A stretch of 64,000 nt of DNA from Neobacillus cucumis (GCF_016107705.1 NZ_JAEHGC010000010.1:124001-188000), one strand, 5' to 3'; shown: positions 35,401-44,552, counted from the first letter of the stretch. A program made the numbers and translations. Notes: generated by a model from the letters alone, not told the origin.

Positions 35401-36256
35401 CGTTGTAAAGCGTTTGCCATGAATCTTGCTTCGCTGATATAAGCGTACCAATAACGTTTAAATCCTCTAAGAAGTTTTCTGACCTAGGGTGTGGACCGCC
35501 TGGCTGTTTTGCGATTTCCAAACAACTCATAATCATTTCCTTTGCAGCCTCCAGCTGCAATTCAATATCATAAAGAAGCGCCCTAATAAATGGTAAATTT
35601 TCAATTGTCGATATCGAAGTGACATCGTACATTTTAAGAATCGATTCCAAATACTTCTCCGGTTCCGGGTTCGAACGGGCAAAATCATAAATGGAGCGGA
35701 CAATATCCATTAATGCCGCGTCGTTCCGGTCGTTCGTAAACGAATCAACCAGGGTAAAAAATGCCTCATTATTCGGCTTTCCGTATTGTTCTTCAAACAA
35801 TTCATCCATGACTTCATCCCTAATTAATTGAGCTTCAGTCTCATCCGCGATCCGGAACCCTGGGTCAACATCGATTAAATAATAGTACTTGCGGATTACT
35901 TCCATACAAAAGGAGTGAAGTGTAGATATTGACGCTTTATTTAATAAACTAAGCTGTTTTCTTAAATGTCTTGATTCCGGATCATGGTCAATAGCCTTCT
36001 CTAATGCTTCACCAATACGATGGCGCATTTCTGCCGCTGAAGCATTTGTGAAGGTAACCACCAGCAATTCATCCACATCGATTGGGTCTTCCGTCGAAAG
36101 GATTTTTTGAATGATTCGTTCCACAAGGACAGCCGTTTTCCCCGAACCTGCTGCTGCTGCAACGAGTATATCCTTATTTTTCGCCATGATCGCCTTCCAT
36201 TGATCTTCTGTCCAGGTTGCACCTTCCGGCATAGGCGGGATTATCAATTTACTCAT
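32471..36256 (-). CDS. addA: ATP-dependent helicase/nuclease subunit A
   Basis: Catalytic subunit of AddAB, which resects double-strand breaks to Chi for RecA loading. The 1261 residues contain a UvrD-type helicase: Q motif TEDQWKAIMAKN, Walker A AAAAGSGKTA (about residues 33-42), Walker B IFVDEYQDTN, and VMTIHSSKGLEFPVVF. The C-terminal RecB-like nuclease has GLVLIDYKSD. Full length. It overlaps addB by four bases. In B. subtilis sbcDC and yisB lie between addA and gerPF; here addA is next to gerP. Confidence 0.97.
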   Translation of the reverse strand: MSKLIIPPMPEGATWTEDQWKAIMAKNKDILVAAAAGSGKTAVLVERIIQKILSTEDPIDVDELLVVTFTNASAAEMRHRIGEALEKAIDHDPESRHLRKQLSLLNKASISTLHSFCMEVIRKYYYLIDVDPGFRIADETEAQLIRDEVMDELFEEQYGKPNNEAFFTLVDSFTNDRNDAALMDIVRSIYDFARSNPEPEKYLESILKMYDVTSISTIENLPFIRALLYDIELQLEAAKEMIMSCLEIAKQPGGPHPRSENFLEDLNVIGTLISAKQDSWQTLYNAMQAWSFSRAKPVKGDEYNKDLTEKAQKLRDKAKKKLTDLKDELFSRKPESFLRDMEEMYPLIETLVHLVSDFSERFEKAKKEKGLVDYADLEHNCLRILTGNITDEGEFLPSSAALAYKKHFKEIFVDEYQDTNMVQETILKLVANENEINGNLFMVGDVKQSIYRFRLAEPNLFLGKYNRFRHDGELSGLKIDLARNFRSRKEILDGTNFLFKQIMGVKVGEIEYDEAAELRNGAPYPEEEPYPLELLLVDLNKEQKGTQGAEEEGDTPEAEFDAVDLEKSQLEARVMAAKIKELISGGKPVYNTKTKTSRPLMYRDIVILLRSMTWAPQILEEFKQQGIPIYANLSTGYFEATEIAIMLSLLRVIDNPYQDIPLASVLRSPIVGLNEEELAKIRIHKKRGSFWDAVHAFSRSTEAENTEVFFEKVRRFSELLKEWRATARKGALSELIWQLYRDTHFYDFVGGLPGGKQRQANLNALYDRARQYEQTSFRGLFRFLRFIERMIERGDDLGAARALGEQEDVVRVMTIHSSKGLEFPVVFVAGMSRNFNMSDIRNSYMLDKEYGFAAKYVNVEKRITFPSLPQMAFKRKKKMEMLAEEMRVLYVALTRAKEKLYLLGTVNDAGKKIDQWNDGLANQEWLLKDYERASASCYMDWIGPALVRHQDCVDLRISENKDLQTSSEIMCHPSAWEISILTSENLKNQEIGDEGEQDDNLDLVRLSKSVLVDSPYAGEIQDRLTWEYIHRDAVANRSKQSVSEMKRQREISDEQSGTDLIRRINKPILKRPKFMQEKQLTPAERGTALHMVMQHVDLTKQVSVESIQSQINNMLVNELLTAEQAQVIDARLIVQFFTSELGKRLCAAKEVNREVPFTISLPAEEVYMNWKDETESIFVQGIIDCIFEDDQGLVLIDYKSDAITDRYKGGFEQAKPILHERYKVQIDLYTKAIEQIWKRKVNERYLFFFDGAHILNLDNRR

Positions 36257-39200
36257 TCTGAGTTACTCTCCTTTCCAATCAACTCAAGAACATCCTCTTT
36301 CGAGTGCGGAGCTAGAATCCGGTACCTGTTATCTTCAATTGCTTCGTCAAATTGACAAACTGATTTAAAGGCACAAAATGTACAGGGTGTTTTATCTTTT
36401 AGCTTATATGGTGCGATCTGAACCGCCCCATCGATAATCGAATTTCCCGTTTTTTGATAGAGATTTCGAACGTAATGCCGTAAATTCTCAAATTCATTTA
36501 TGCTGGCTACTTTGGACTTTTTAGATAAATTTCCGTCCTTTTTGATTCCCGCAGAAATAATTTGTGAATCACCGGATTCAAGTGTTTGGTCCATCAAACG
36601 AATGACATTTTGATCACTCAGCATTAACCCGTTCATTTTAAACTTTTTCATAATTTCCTGTTCGATTTCATCGATGGTTAACATTTTTTTCGTACTAATA
36701 AACGGGTTGTGAACATGGAAATAAAGAACACCCGCAGGAGTCGCTTCCATTTCTACAAGCTCTTTTGAATGGGTAATAACGATATCGAGATAGGTCAGCA
36801 TTTGCAATGCAAGCCCATAATAAACTTCGCCTAAATTAACATCTTTTTCACTTGATTTGTAGTCAATTACCCGCAAAAAGACACTTCCGTTTTCATCTTT
36901 TGCTTGATCCACACGGTCAATCCGGCCTGCCAACTCCATTTTCTTTCCATTTTCCAAAGAAAAACTTAATGGAGGAAGTTCTCCTTTTGAGCCAAACCCT
37001 AACTCTAAGCCAATCGGTGAAAAGCCGCTAACCTTGGCATGTTCACTTAAAACTAGCGAGGCACGGGTAATAATTTGCTCCAATTTTCTTTTAATATAAT
37101 GATGGCGTTCAGAGCTCAGTAAAATTTCATTTTGCAGTTTAGGAGCTAGAGTATTAACCGCTTCCTTTGATAAAACCTCACATTGCTGCCTTGTTAAATT
37201 ACTCCAAGAAATCTTTTGTTCATTTACAGTATCTGATATATGCTTTAATGCCGCATGGAATAATTCCCCTATATCAGGTGCTTCTAACCGGAAAATTTGT
37301 CGTTCCCTTAGTTTGAGACCGTGCTGGGCAAAATGAGAAAAAGCACAGCCATTGAATAATTCCATTCTCGAAACACTTGCCTGGATGGTCTCTCCGTATA
37401 ATTCATCTGCTACATCCTTTGAAAGGTTTACCGTTTGGTTCGTGTAAAAAAGGCTGGATAAAACTTTTTCAGCCTGGGCTTTGCCCACGCCTTCCATATA
37501 AAAGTTATATACGTTCCACCAAAGAGGCGAAATCGGATAATTTCTCTTCATTAATTGAAGCTGAGCTGTTAAATAAGACAGTGTTGATGTTGGATTTGAA
37601 ACAAAGCTGAGCTGATCTTCCTCCACCAGCTCCGCTGGGTCGTTTACAAATACATGTTCAACTAATCCTGGAAACATATCTTTTATTCTTTTAATATAAG
37701 AGGAAGGGATGAGTGCTTTTCCCTCATTATTAGCAAGCGGATAGGTAACATAAAGCAAATCTGACGGGATTGTCAGTGCTTTATAGGCTAAAAAGTTTTC
37801 ATCAAGAAGGCGTGTCCTGCTGCTTGGTGCAACCTTGATACCGGCAATCATCAGCATTTCTCGGTCATCATCTGCCAGTATCCCTTCATCCGTTAGTTTT
37901 GCAGGCAATACCCCTTCATTAACACCGACCACGAATGCGACCTTGATTTCTGTTAATCTTGATTTCTCCAAGTCTCCAATTAAAACTTGGTCAATTGCCG
38001 GAGGAATAAGAGAAAAACGCAGGGAGTCAAATCCTGCTTCTAAAATAGCCGTATACGCTTTTAATGAAATCGGTTCGTCCCCTAGGATTTCTACGTATTG
38101 GTCTAAAAGGTCTATCACTGCATTCCAGACCTGTTCATGTTCCCGCATTTTAACAAGATTGCCTTGCTCCTCTTCAGCCAATTTCCACTTTTCAAGCTTT
38201 GCAGGTACCTCTAATTCTTCTAAATATAAGTAAATGGCTTCACAAAGCTTCCGTCCAGTATCTGCTTTTTTCAAACGTCTAGATAATCGTAAGATAGGGG
38301 CAGATACCATAAGTTTCAATTCATTTAATTCCTGTTCAATTTCCTTTTCAGCATCCGTTTGAACTGTCCCTAACTCCAAACCGTAGGAACGGCGGTAACT
38401 CCACCGCTCTTTTTTCGTCCACTTACTTCCTTTTATACCGTAAGCTAGGCAATAGTTTTCGAGTCGGTCCATTTTTTCACGCATTTTACCGGGATTCTCC
38501 TGAAGCGGGTAAAGCAATTCCATTTTAATTACCCTAAATATTGGCTCATAGCGCCAATACGTTTGAATAACCTCCAGGCTGGAACGAAGGAATTCGATAA
38601 GAGGATGGTTTAACATCGTTCTTTTTTGGTCGATAAAATAAGGAATTTGATGGTCATCAAAGACTGGGACCAAAAGATCATGATAATCCCCTCCGTTACG
38701 GATCAGTAAGGCTATATCGCGGTAGCGGTACCCTTTCGTCCGGACCAATTCACGTATTTCTCTCGCAATCCCTTCTATTTCGGCCCGCCTGCTGACTGCT
38801 TGACCAATATGAATCGCAGTTGGCCCTTCAAAAGGCACAACAGGCCTCTCATCGAACATTTCCTCAAGATGGCGTAAGGAAGGATGATTCCACTTTTGTT
38901 GGTTTTTTAGCAGAATCGGCTCTTCCACCTCTATCCCTTCCGCGCTCGCCATTTCAAAAATAGTGTGACAAGCATCAGAAGACAGCCTGAATAAATCAAG
39001 TTCATCAGGTGCTGCATGAACAGATACCTGATCTGTTGTCATCGCAATGGTAACGCTCCGGCAATTCTTCATGAGTTCCTTTATGACAAGATATTCCTGT
39101 GGAGTAAAGCTGTAAAATCCATCAATATAGATTTCTGCTTCCTTTAGATATCGGGAAGATGCCACTTTTTCTGAAAGGAGGTAAAAATAGTCTTCAGAGT

Positions 39201-39735
39201 CAATGTATTTTCCAAAAACCTCATCTTCAAAATGTTTATAGATAATTTCTAAATCATGTAATTTATCTTGAAGTGCCTTAGCGGATTCATTGCCGAGTTT
39301 TACTGACCCTTCGATTAGTTCTTCAGGTCGAATACAATACCGCTTAAATTCAATTATCATTTGCTCTAATTGTTGAATAAAGCCTTGTTTATCTGCAGCA
39401 CGCTCGAACAAAGTTAATTGTTCCTTTTGTTCTTCAATGATTTTACGAATCAGCATACTCATACCGACATTGCTTAAATGGTATCGGCTGATTCCGCCCG
39501 TTTCTTGTAAAATTCTCCATGCCAGCCGTGGAAAACTATAAACCTGGGCTCGAATCGTGCCGCCAATTTGCGGATCTCTTGCTAAATGATACTCTGATAA
39601 AAACGTCATTTGCTCGGGAACAATGTAAATAATTGGTTTACCCATTGGATATTCCATTAGGCGATCCCGTATTTCGTTTAAACACAGCGATGTTTTTCCG
39701 CTTCCAGACCGCCCGATGATCATTCTTACTGACAT
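36253..39735 (-). CDS. addB: ATP-dependent deoxyribonuclease subunit B
   Basis: The 1160-residue partner subunit. N-terminal Walker A GRSGSGKTS (about 8-16) on an inactivated helicase fold that recognises Chi. C-terminal nuclease with LRVIDYKSSEKD. The Fe-S cluster ligands are visible: one Cys in FNGCAFSHFAQHGL and three in PCTFCAFKSVCQF. Starts just after a weak ribosome site and is translationally coupled to addA. The upstream 630 bases contain no gene. Confidence 0.97.
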   Translation of the reverse strand: MSVRMIIGRSGSGKTSLCLNEIRDRLMEYPMGKPIIYIVPEQMTFLSEYHLARDPQIGGTIRAQVYSFPRLAWRILQETGGISRYHLSNVGMSMLIRKIIEEQKEQLTLFERAADKQGFIQQLEQMIIEFKRYCIRPEELIEGSVKLGNESAKALQDKLHDLEIIYKHFEDEVFGKYIDSEDYFYLLSEKVASSRYLKEAEIYIDGFYSFTPQEYLVIKELMKNCRSVTIAMTTDQVSVHAAPDELDLFRLSSDACHTIFEMASAEGIEVEEPILLKNQQKWNHPSLRHLEEMFDERPVVPFEGPTAIHIGQAVSRRAEIEGIAREIRELVRTKGYRYRDIALLIRNGGDYHDLLVPVFDDHQIPYFIDQKRTMLNHPLIEFLRSSLEVIQTYWRYEPIFRVIKMELLYPLQENPGKMREKMDRLENYCLAYGIKGSKWTKKERWSYRRSYGLELGTVQTDAEKEIEQELNELKLMVSAPILRLSRRLKKADTGRKLCEAIYLYLEELEVPAKLEKWKLAEEEQGNLVKMREHEQVWNAVIDLLDQYVEILGDEPISLKAYTAILEAGFDSLRFSLIPPAIDQVLIGDLEKSRLTEIKVAFVVGVNEGVLPAKLTDEGILADDDREMLMIAGIKVAPSSRTRLLDENFLAYKALTIPSDLLYVTYPLANNEGKALIPSSYIKRIKDMFPGLVEHVFVNDPAELVEEDQLSFVSNPTSTLSYLTAQLQLMKRNYPISPLWWNVYNFYMEGVGKAQAEKVLSSLFYTNQTVNLSKDVADELYGETIQASVSRMELFNGCAFSHFAQHGLKLRERQIFRLEAPDIGELFHAALKHISDTVNEQKISWSNLTRQQCEVLSKEAVNTLAPKLQNEILLSSERHHYIKRKLEQIITRASLVLSEHAKVSGFSPIGLELGFGSKGELPPLSFSLENGKKMELAGRIDRVDQAKDENGSVFLRVIDYKSSEKDVNLGEVYYGLALQMLTYLDIVITHSKELVEMEATPAGVLYFHVHNPFISTKKMLTIDEIEQEIMKKFKMNGLMLSDQNVIRLMDQTLESGDSQIISAGIKKDGNLSKKSKVASINEFENLRHYVRNLYQKTGNSIIDGAVQIAPYKLKDKTPCTFCAFKSVCQFDEAIEDNRYRILAPHSKEDVLELIGKESNSE

Positions 39736-39980
39736 GTACGGACCCCCATTCCCTAATCTCTCTGTTTTTCATTTTATCACGAAATGGGCACAAACGTTTG
39801 GAATTACGTCCGTTTTATGCAACCAAAAATGGTAAAAAATTCGGGCAGCCAAAAAGAGTAAGTCACCATGCTTTCAGGCTGCTGAAAAACTTTCGATAGC
39901 CTTCTATTCCATTCACTTTTTTTAATAATTCTCCTCATTAATTCATTATAATAAGGTTAATATATAGCTGTTCAACAGGT
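39736..39980. other. Region upstream of addB without genes
   Basis: AT-rich. A TATAAT on the minus strand (39945-39950) could be a distant addB -10. A long-loop inverted repeat (GGCAGCC/GGCTGC, about 39845-39878) is present. No reading frame is supported. Confidence 0.4.
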
Positions 39981-40113
39981 CTGTTGATTTACGCTCCAGG
40001 CACTTCGCTTTCCGCGGGCGTGCCGGGGAGCCTCCTCGTCGCTTTGCTCCTGCGGGGTCTCCCCTGCCCCGTACTCCCGCAGGAGTCTTCGTGCCTTCCG
40101 CTCCAATCAACAG
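39981..40113. repeat. GC-rich palindromic dispersed repeat (copy A)
   Basis: Bounded by CTGTTGATT and AATCAACAG. The interior has CTCCTGCGGGG / CCCGCAGGAG arms and a block AGGCACTTCGCTTTCCG. Same family as 40713-40845 (inverse orientation), 54283-54471 and the fragments at 9312 and 49865. GC content is far above the flanks. Non-coding. Confidence 0.85.
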
Positions 40114-40368
40114 GTGCATTCAATAAAGACTACAACTCTCAATTAATGATAAAAATAAGTGGTAAATTTAATTTAAGCTAAAAGAGTCTAGGCAAAGTGA
40201 ATATGCATTTGTCTTATTGTTGAATTAGTTCCAGACAACTACCTTCATTGCCTGATTGTCAGATATATAAAATTTCCTTTCTCATAGAAATAGTTCGTGC
40301 CTTTTATAGCGAGAATAATGGTCGCCCATCTTCCCCCCTTATTCTTTTTAAAATGATGTTTATAGGGT

Positions 40369-40681
40369 ATGCCCCGTAAAAATAAACAGGAAATGTTCTG
40401 TTATTTTGATCATCGCACTACAGACATGAAGTTTAATATTATAACGAATGTCCATGTAACTCTTGGTTATGTTCATGATTCTGTTCTTTATCTGAATCGG
40501 GAAAAATGCTTTATAAATATCGAAAAGAAAAAATTGAGCGAAGCTTCGTTGACTCAAGGAGCTACTTGGGCTTCGCTACTGCCGGTTACGGGGATTGAAG
40601 AATGTAAGTGAACAGGCTCTCCTAACTGGTGCCTGCCAATAAATAAAAAAATTGCAACACACTTAGCCAGATTGGAAAAGG
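40369..40681 (+). pseudogene. IS1182-type transposase remnant
   Basis: Fragments of a DDE transposase in different frames. CYFDHRTTDMKFNIITNVHVT and VHDSVLYLN come from the central domain. After a deletion of roughly 100 codons, YRKEKIERSFVDS follows, then a frameshift near 40556 (a lost A in TCAAGGAG), then GLRYCRLRGLKNVSEQALLTGACQ, a stop, and IKKIATHLARLEK from the C-terminus. Clearly non-functional. It lies between two copies of the GC-rich repeat. Confidence 0.82.
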
Positions 40682-40712
40682 TGTGTTGCAATTCCTTAGG
40701 TTGATTTGCTCC

Positions 40713-40845
40713 CTGTTGATTGGAGCGGAGGGTGCGAAGACTCCTGCGGGAGTACGGGGCTGGGGAGACCCCGCAGGAGCGAAGCGACGAGGAGGCTCCC
40801 CGGCACGCCCGCGGAAAGCGAAGCACCCGGAGCGGAGATCAACAG
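40713..40845. repeat. GC-rich palindromic dispersed repeat (copy B)
   Basis: Same element as copy A in opposite orientation, bounded by CTGTTGATT and ATCAACAG, 133 bases like copy A. Reading frames across it are products of the GC-rich palindrome, not genes. It abuts the transposase remnant. Confidence 0.85.
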
Positions 40846-40980
40846 GCCCAGTAGCATGGACAATCTTTTAATAAAAATTGGTATTTTAGATTTTGACAGA
40901 ATGGAAAATTGCCGAGAAAAATAACCATACTCGACAATCTGAGATCATGTCACTATGCTCTTTTTACACAAATGTTAACA

Positions 40981-41535
40981 TTAAAAATGGACATCCATTT
41001 CGTTTAATGGCCAGTAGCGTAGATCCACTTTGCCAACCACTTGATTGACTGAGATAAAGCCAAAATGGCGGCTGTCCCAGCTGCCTAATCGATTATCGCC
41101 AAGAACGAATAGCTTACCGGCAGGCACTGTATTTACCCCGGTAATTTCTTTTAATGTAAAATCACCTGTTAATTTTACTCCCGGGGTTTTTTGTTTATAA
41201 ATATCCAAAAATGACTCCTTATACTTTTTTCCATTTACATATAAATGATCATCACGATAAACAATTTTATCCCCTGGCAATCCAATGATGCGTTTGACGA
41301 AATCTTCCTTTTGATTGGCATGAAAAACGATCACATCAAATCGATTTAAATCGCCAATCTGGTAACCAAGCTTATTCACAACAAGTTTGTTCCCGTCTTG
41401 AAGAGTTGGCATCATTGATTCCCCTTCAACTATGTAGTTTGAAAAGAAAAATGTCCGAATAAAAGCAAAAATAATGATTCCAATTGCAAAAGCCTTAATC
41501 CATTCCACGCCTTCCTTTTTCCATTCAATCTTCAT
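40981..41535 (-). CDS. sipV: Signal peptidase I (SipV-like)
   Basis: Removes signal peptides from exported proteins. A 184-residue single-span membrane protein: TM helix about 10-28, catalytic Ser in GESMMPTL (about residue 37), catalytic Lys in DFVKRIIGLPGD (about 78), and GDNRLGSWDSRHFG. GGAGGAG precedes the ATG at 41535; the reading to 41589 lacks a ribosome site and lies within yhjE. It overlaps yhjE by 11 bases, matching the yhjE-sipV order in B. subtilis. Confidence 0.93.
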   Translation of the reverse strand: MKIEWKKEGVEWIKAFAIGIIIFAFIRTFFFSNYIVEGESMMPTLQDGNKLVVNKLGYQIGDLNRFDVIVFHANQKEDFVKRIIGLPGDKIVYRDDHLYVNGKKYKESFLDIYKQKTPGVKLTGDFTLKEITGVNTVPAGKLFVLGDNRLGSWDSRHFGFISVNQVVGKVDLRYWPLNEMDVHF

Positions 41536-42184
41536 TAAAACTCCTCCATCTATCCAATCCCTCTTTTTCCCCATTATGGTCATTTTCAATCCTTCTATTC
41601 AATCTTACTTCAATTCTTTTTCCAACATACCAAAGGATGAAAATTATGCCCACAACCATAATCGTTCGGTAAGGCTTCGTAATGAGTGAATGGAGATCAT
41701 AGCCAACAAAACTAATGGTAAAAATCATCACCATTTTCCCAATAAAAACGGCTAGCATATATTGATACATACTTATTTTAGAAAGACCGGCAACAATATT
41801 TACTATGGCCGATGGCGTAAAGGGGAAACAAAGAAGTATAAATAGCGGGCCAAATCCGTGACGGTCTACCCAATCCATTAATTTGCGAACTTTTGGATGT
41901 TTTGGGAGAAAAGATAATAAACGCCTTTGCCCAAACCTTCTGATAACGAAAAAAAGCAGTAATGCACCCACACAAGCACCAAGCCAAGAAAATAAAAATC
42001 CCCACCATAATCCAAAAGCACTTGCATTGGCCATCACAAATAAAAAAAGCGGCAAGAACGGCAAAAAGGCTTCAAGCATTGGAAGCAATATCCCCGGCAG
42101 CGGGCCAAGTGAACGATATTGCTTTATTAAATCCATGATATTATCGAGTGAAATCCACTCCTTCATCATCTCAAAATCCATCAT
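41525..42184 (-). CDS. yhjE: TVP38/TMEM64 family membrane protein YhjE
   Basis: A 219-residue polytopic membrane protein of the DedA/TVP38 (SNARE-associated) fold, with five to six hydrophobic segments, the re-entrant segment signature SWLGACVGALLLFFVIRRFG and FPFTPSAIVNIVAGLS. Relatives are linked to lipid scrambling or transport. AGGAGAGGT precedes the ATG. The hydrophilic tail overlaps sipV. Confidence 0.9.
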   Translation of the reverse strand: MMDFEMMKEWISLDNIMDLIKQYRSLGPLPGILLPMLEAFLPFLPLFLFVMANASAFGLWWGFLFSWLGACVGALLLFFVIRRFGQRRLLSFLPKHPKVRKLMDWVDRHGFGPLFILLCFPFTPSAIVNIVAGLSKISMYQYMLAVFIGKMVMIFTISFVGYDLHSLITKPYRTIMVVGIIFILWYVGKRIEVRLNRRIENDHNGEKEGLDRWRSFNED

Positions 42185-42213
42185 ACCTCTCCTCTTTGCC
42201 GACCTTGCTCATT

Positions 42214-43146
42214 TTATTTCGTAATAAATTGGTGAAGGGCCTCCCTATTTTTAGCAACATCAATGGCTAATACCGCTCCTTCTCCATAAATCCGTTGATT
42301 GGTATAACTATTATCCACAGGAATCCTTAAGGTCTCAACAGGACCTTCCCTTTTGGAGAAATAATTGGTTGACATAAATATTATATCGGATGTTTTCATG
42401 TTTGTATTGATATATGGTGTAATTACACCAATTAATTTTGGTATTTTCGGAATTGTGTTTATGCTTGTCAGCTGATCTCCAATTGCTTTCACTGCTTGCT
42501 GCTGTCGTCTTACACGTCCAAAATCCCCAATCGCATCGTGCCGAAAACGAACATAGCCCAGCATTTCCTTTCCGTTTAGCCTTTGAACCCCCGGTTTAAG
42601 CGATACCCCAATATTTTTTGACATTGCCTTTTCAACATCAATCTTTACACCGTTTGGAAATGCCTCATCAATTAACTGAACAAACCCTTGAAAGTGGACG
42701 ATGGCATAATATTGTAGGTCAATATCGAAATTTTCTTTTATCGTTTTCCTCATTAAATCAGGGCCTCCACGGGCAAACGCAGAGTTAATTTTATGCTTAC
42801 CATAACCGGGAATATCTACATAACTATCCCTCATAATGGAAGTAAGTTTATATGTTCCTTTATTTTCATTATAATGGGCAATCATTATGGTATCAGCTCT
42901 TGATACTTCATTCCCTCTTGCATCACTGCCCAGCAGGAGAATATTTGTATCCCCGTATTGGTCCTTTTTCCCATCAAAGGTATAAACTACTTTATCTGTT
43001 TTGCTTACTTTTTTTAATGATTGGTTCACTCCTTGTTTATATTGATAATAAGAATAGCCTGTACCGGCTATCAGCAATACAAGGATTACCATCAGAACAG
43101 AACGCCATTTTCCCTTTTTCTTTTTCTGATTTTGTTCATATCTCAT
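42214..43146 (-). CDS. LytR-CpsA-Psr family protein
   Basis: Transfers lipid-linked anionic polymers (wall teichoic acid) to peptidoglycan. A 310-residue protein: basic cytosolic tail (1-14), one TM helix (about 15-35), extracellular LCP domain with NILLLGSDARGNEVSRADTIMI, SIMRDSYVDIPGYGKHKIN, and GYVRFRHDAIGDFGRVRRQQQAV, including the conserved Asp and Arg that bind pyrophosphate. 29 bases before yhjE, so probably an LCP-yhjE-sipV operon. No LCP gene occupies this spot in B. subtilis as far as I recall. Confidence 0.92.
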   Translation of the reverse strand: MRYEQNQKKKKGKWRSVLMVILVLLIAGTGYSYYQYKQGVNQSLKKVSKTDKVVYTFDGKKDQYGDTNILLLGSDARGNEVSRADTIMIAHYNENKGTYKLTSIMRDSYVDIPGYGKHKINSAFARGGPDLMRKTIKENFDIDLQYYAIVHFQGFVQLIDEAFPNGVKIDVEKAMSKNIGVSLKPGVQRLNGKEMLGYVRFRHDAIGDFGRVRRQQQAVKAIGDQLTSINTIPKIPKLIGVITPYINTNMKTSDIIFMSTNYFSKREGPVETLRIPVDNSYTNQRIYGEGAVLAIDVAKNREALHQFITK

Positions 43147-43336
43147 TCATCCATCACCCTTCCAAGTTAAATTTCCCCGCCTATATAGACGCTTGCACTA
43201 AAACACAAGTTTCTTCTATCCTCATTTTCCCCTACTCGATACGCTTCTATAAAAAACTTTCTTAAAGATTTCCTAACGCCAAAAACCGCATATGAAAACG
43301 AAGCGGTTATAAGGACATACATCCTAAGAGAGCCTA

Positions 43337-43381
43337 TTGCCTTTTCATATCTTTTTTTATAAAATATAAGAACAAATGTTC
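43337..43381 (+). promoter_or_regulatory. yhjD promoter with LexA-like box
   Basis: TTGCCT (43337-43342), 17 bases, TAAAAT (43360-43365). Directly downstream GAACAAATGTTC (43370-43381) is a perfect 12-base palindrome of the form GAAC-N4-GTTC, the core of the Bacillus LexA (DinR) operator, covering the transcription start. Outer bases of the consensus match in part. Confidence 0.65.
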
Positions 43382-43412
43382 GAATTAAGTAACAGGAAGG
43401 AGCTTAAATCAA

Positions 43413-43778
43413 ATGACAAGAATTCCTGAAGAAGATCGTAATATTATGGAGAAAGCCATTTACTTACCAATGGTTTTAATTATCTTAAACCGGGATTTAA
43501 GCGTAGTGGAAAAGAGTCCTTTTAAATTAAAAAAACCTTATTTGGGATTGATTGAGGAAACGATGAAAGAGGTTCAAAGAGAATTGGCAGAGGCTAAACA
43601 TTATATGAAAAAGAATAAACTCCAAGTAACCGAAACAAAACGGGACGATGCCTTTACGATGTATCTGTTCTTATATAAGGGCTATGAAGAAAGCCATAGT
43701 TACTTTAATCCAAGAATCCGAAATAAAGTTCAAGAGTTAATCGAGCTCTATTTTTTAAAAAAGCACTCGGCCCGTTAG
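43413..43778 (+). CDS. yhjD: YhjD-like small protein
   Basis: A 121-residue, helical, basic protein without signal or membrane segment (MTRIPEEDRNIMEKAIYLPMVLIILNRDL...). It has the length and locus of B. subtilis yhjD, next to yhjE-sipV. AGGAAGGAG precedes the ATG. A LexA-like palindrome at its promoter suggests SOS induction. Function unknown. Convergent with comK. Confidence 0.82.
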   Translation: MTRIPEEDRNIMEKAIYLPMVLIILNRDLSVVEKSPFKLKKPYLGLIEETMKEVQRELAEAKHYMKKNKLQVTETKRDDAFTMYLFLYKGYEESHSYFNPRIRNKVQELIELYFLKKHSAR

Positions 43779-43791
43779 ATTTGCGCTATGT

Positions 43792-44370
43792 TTAATTTTT
43801 TGTAAAACGATCTTCACCATATTTACGGGTGTTTTCTGAGGCCTCCATCGAAACTGGTTTTTGCATCAAATAAAATGATTTTCTTTCATTAAATTCAATT
43901 CTTTGCATTAACTTTGTTCTTAAAAAAGATGTTCTTAATAATTGATTGTCAATCGTGCTATAAGGAACTGGAAATAAGTGTGCCTGTTTATTGCGAAAGG
44001 TAATAAGTGTTTGCTGATTGGAAATACGGCGATGTTCCTTTACATGATCATGTGAAATCCAAATACATTCAGAGCGGGTCGGTGATGTGGTTGGGAAAAA
44101 ATAGAGGCGGTTGGACGGTTCAATCGCGATTGGAATTTTATGCGTAATCCCAATGAGTTGTCTTGTCCCTTTCTTCCGGCTTTCGTAATCACAGCCAAAA
44201 TAATCACAACTTTTTTTGATTATATCCAAAGGCTTAAATGGAGAAAGAAACTCATCCTCTTCCTCAAAAATTTGTGAATATATTTTACTGCCATACTCTA
44301 CAGGTCGAATAAACATGGTACCAGAATTAATTTCATATTCTTCAATCTGATTTTGCTTCAATACCGCCAA
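43792..44370 (-). CDS. comK: Competence transcription factor ComK
   Basis: Master activator of natural competence. 192 residues, the same length as B. subtilis ComK (about 192), with INSGTMFIRPVEYGSKIYSQI, SRKKGTRQLIGITHKIPIAIEP and FPTTSPTRSECIWISHDH typical of the family. The ATG at 44370 has only a weak ribosome site (GGGGAGTTGG). Divergent from yhzC as in B. subtilis. With med and comZ in this window, competence control genes are well represented. No clear AAAA-N5-TTTT autoregulatory pairs were found. Confidence 0.95.
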   Translation of the reverse strand: MAVLKQNQIEEYEINSGTMFIRPVEYGSKIYSQIFEEEDEFLSPFKPLDIIKKSCDYFGCDYESRKKGTRQLIGITHKIPIAIEPSNRLYFFPTTSPTRSECIWISHDHVKEHRRISNQQTLITFRNKQAHLFPVPYSTIDNQLLRTSFLRTKLMQRIEFNERKSFYLMQKPVSMEASENTRKYGEDRFTKN

Positions 44371-44497
44371 CTCCCCATTATTCTATTTTTTCCATCATAT
44401 CATGTTCATTTGCCAATATCTTGATTTTTCCGAATCGTTACCAAATTGGTCACAATTGATGTCAAGGAAATTATTTCTGAAAATTATAAATATTTGT

Positions 44498-44526
44498 TTG
44501 ATTTTATCTAAAAAAATCCATATAAT
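44498..44526 (+). promoter_or_regulatory. Promoter of yhzC
   Basis: TTGATT (44498-44503), a 17-base spacer and TATAAT (44521-44526), 26 bases before the start codon. Confidence 0.7.
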
Positions 44527-44552
44527 AAAAAAAAGCATCAGGGGTGATTTTC

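Noticed and set aside
33421..39000. Open frames on the plus strand inside addA and addB
   Set aside because: They are antisense shadows of two full-length, well-conserved genes and lack ribosome sites.
39845..39885. Inverted repeat upstream of addB as a regulatory RNA or terminator
   Set aside because: Six- to seven-base arms with a loop of over 20 bases; stability and function are not convincing.
40706..40924. GC-rich open frames over repeat copies (also 40554-40826, 54217-54518, 39984-40181)
   Set aside because: They translate the palindromic repeat in several frames, with unnatural Arg/Gly/Pro-rich composition and no ribosome sites.
44371..44543. ComK autoregulatory K-boxes upstream of comK
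   Set aside because: Only imperfect AAAA-N5-TTTT-like stretches in AT-rich DNA; no pair with the proper spacing was found.
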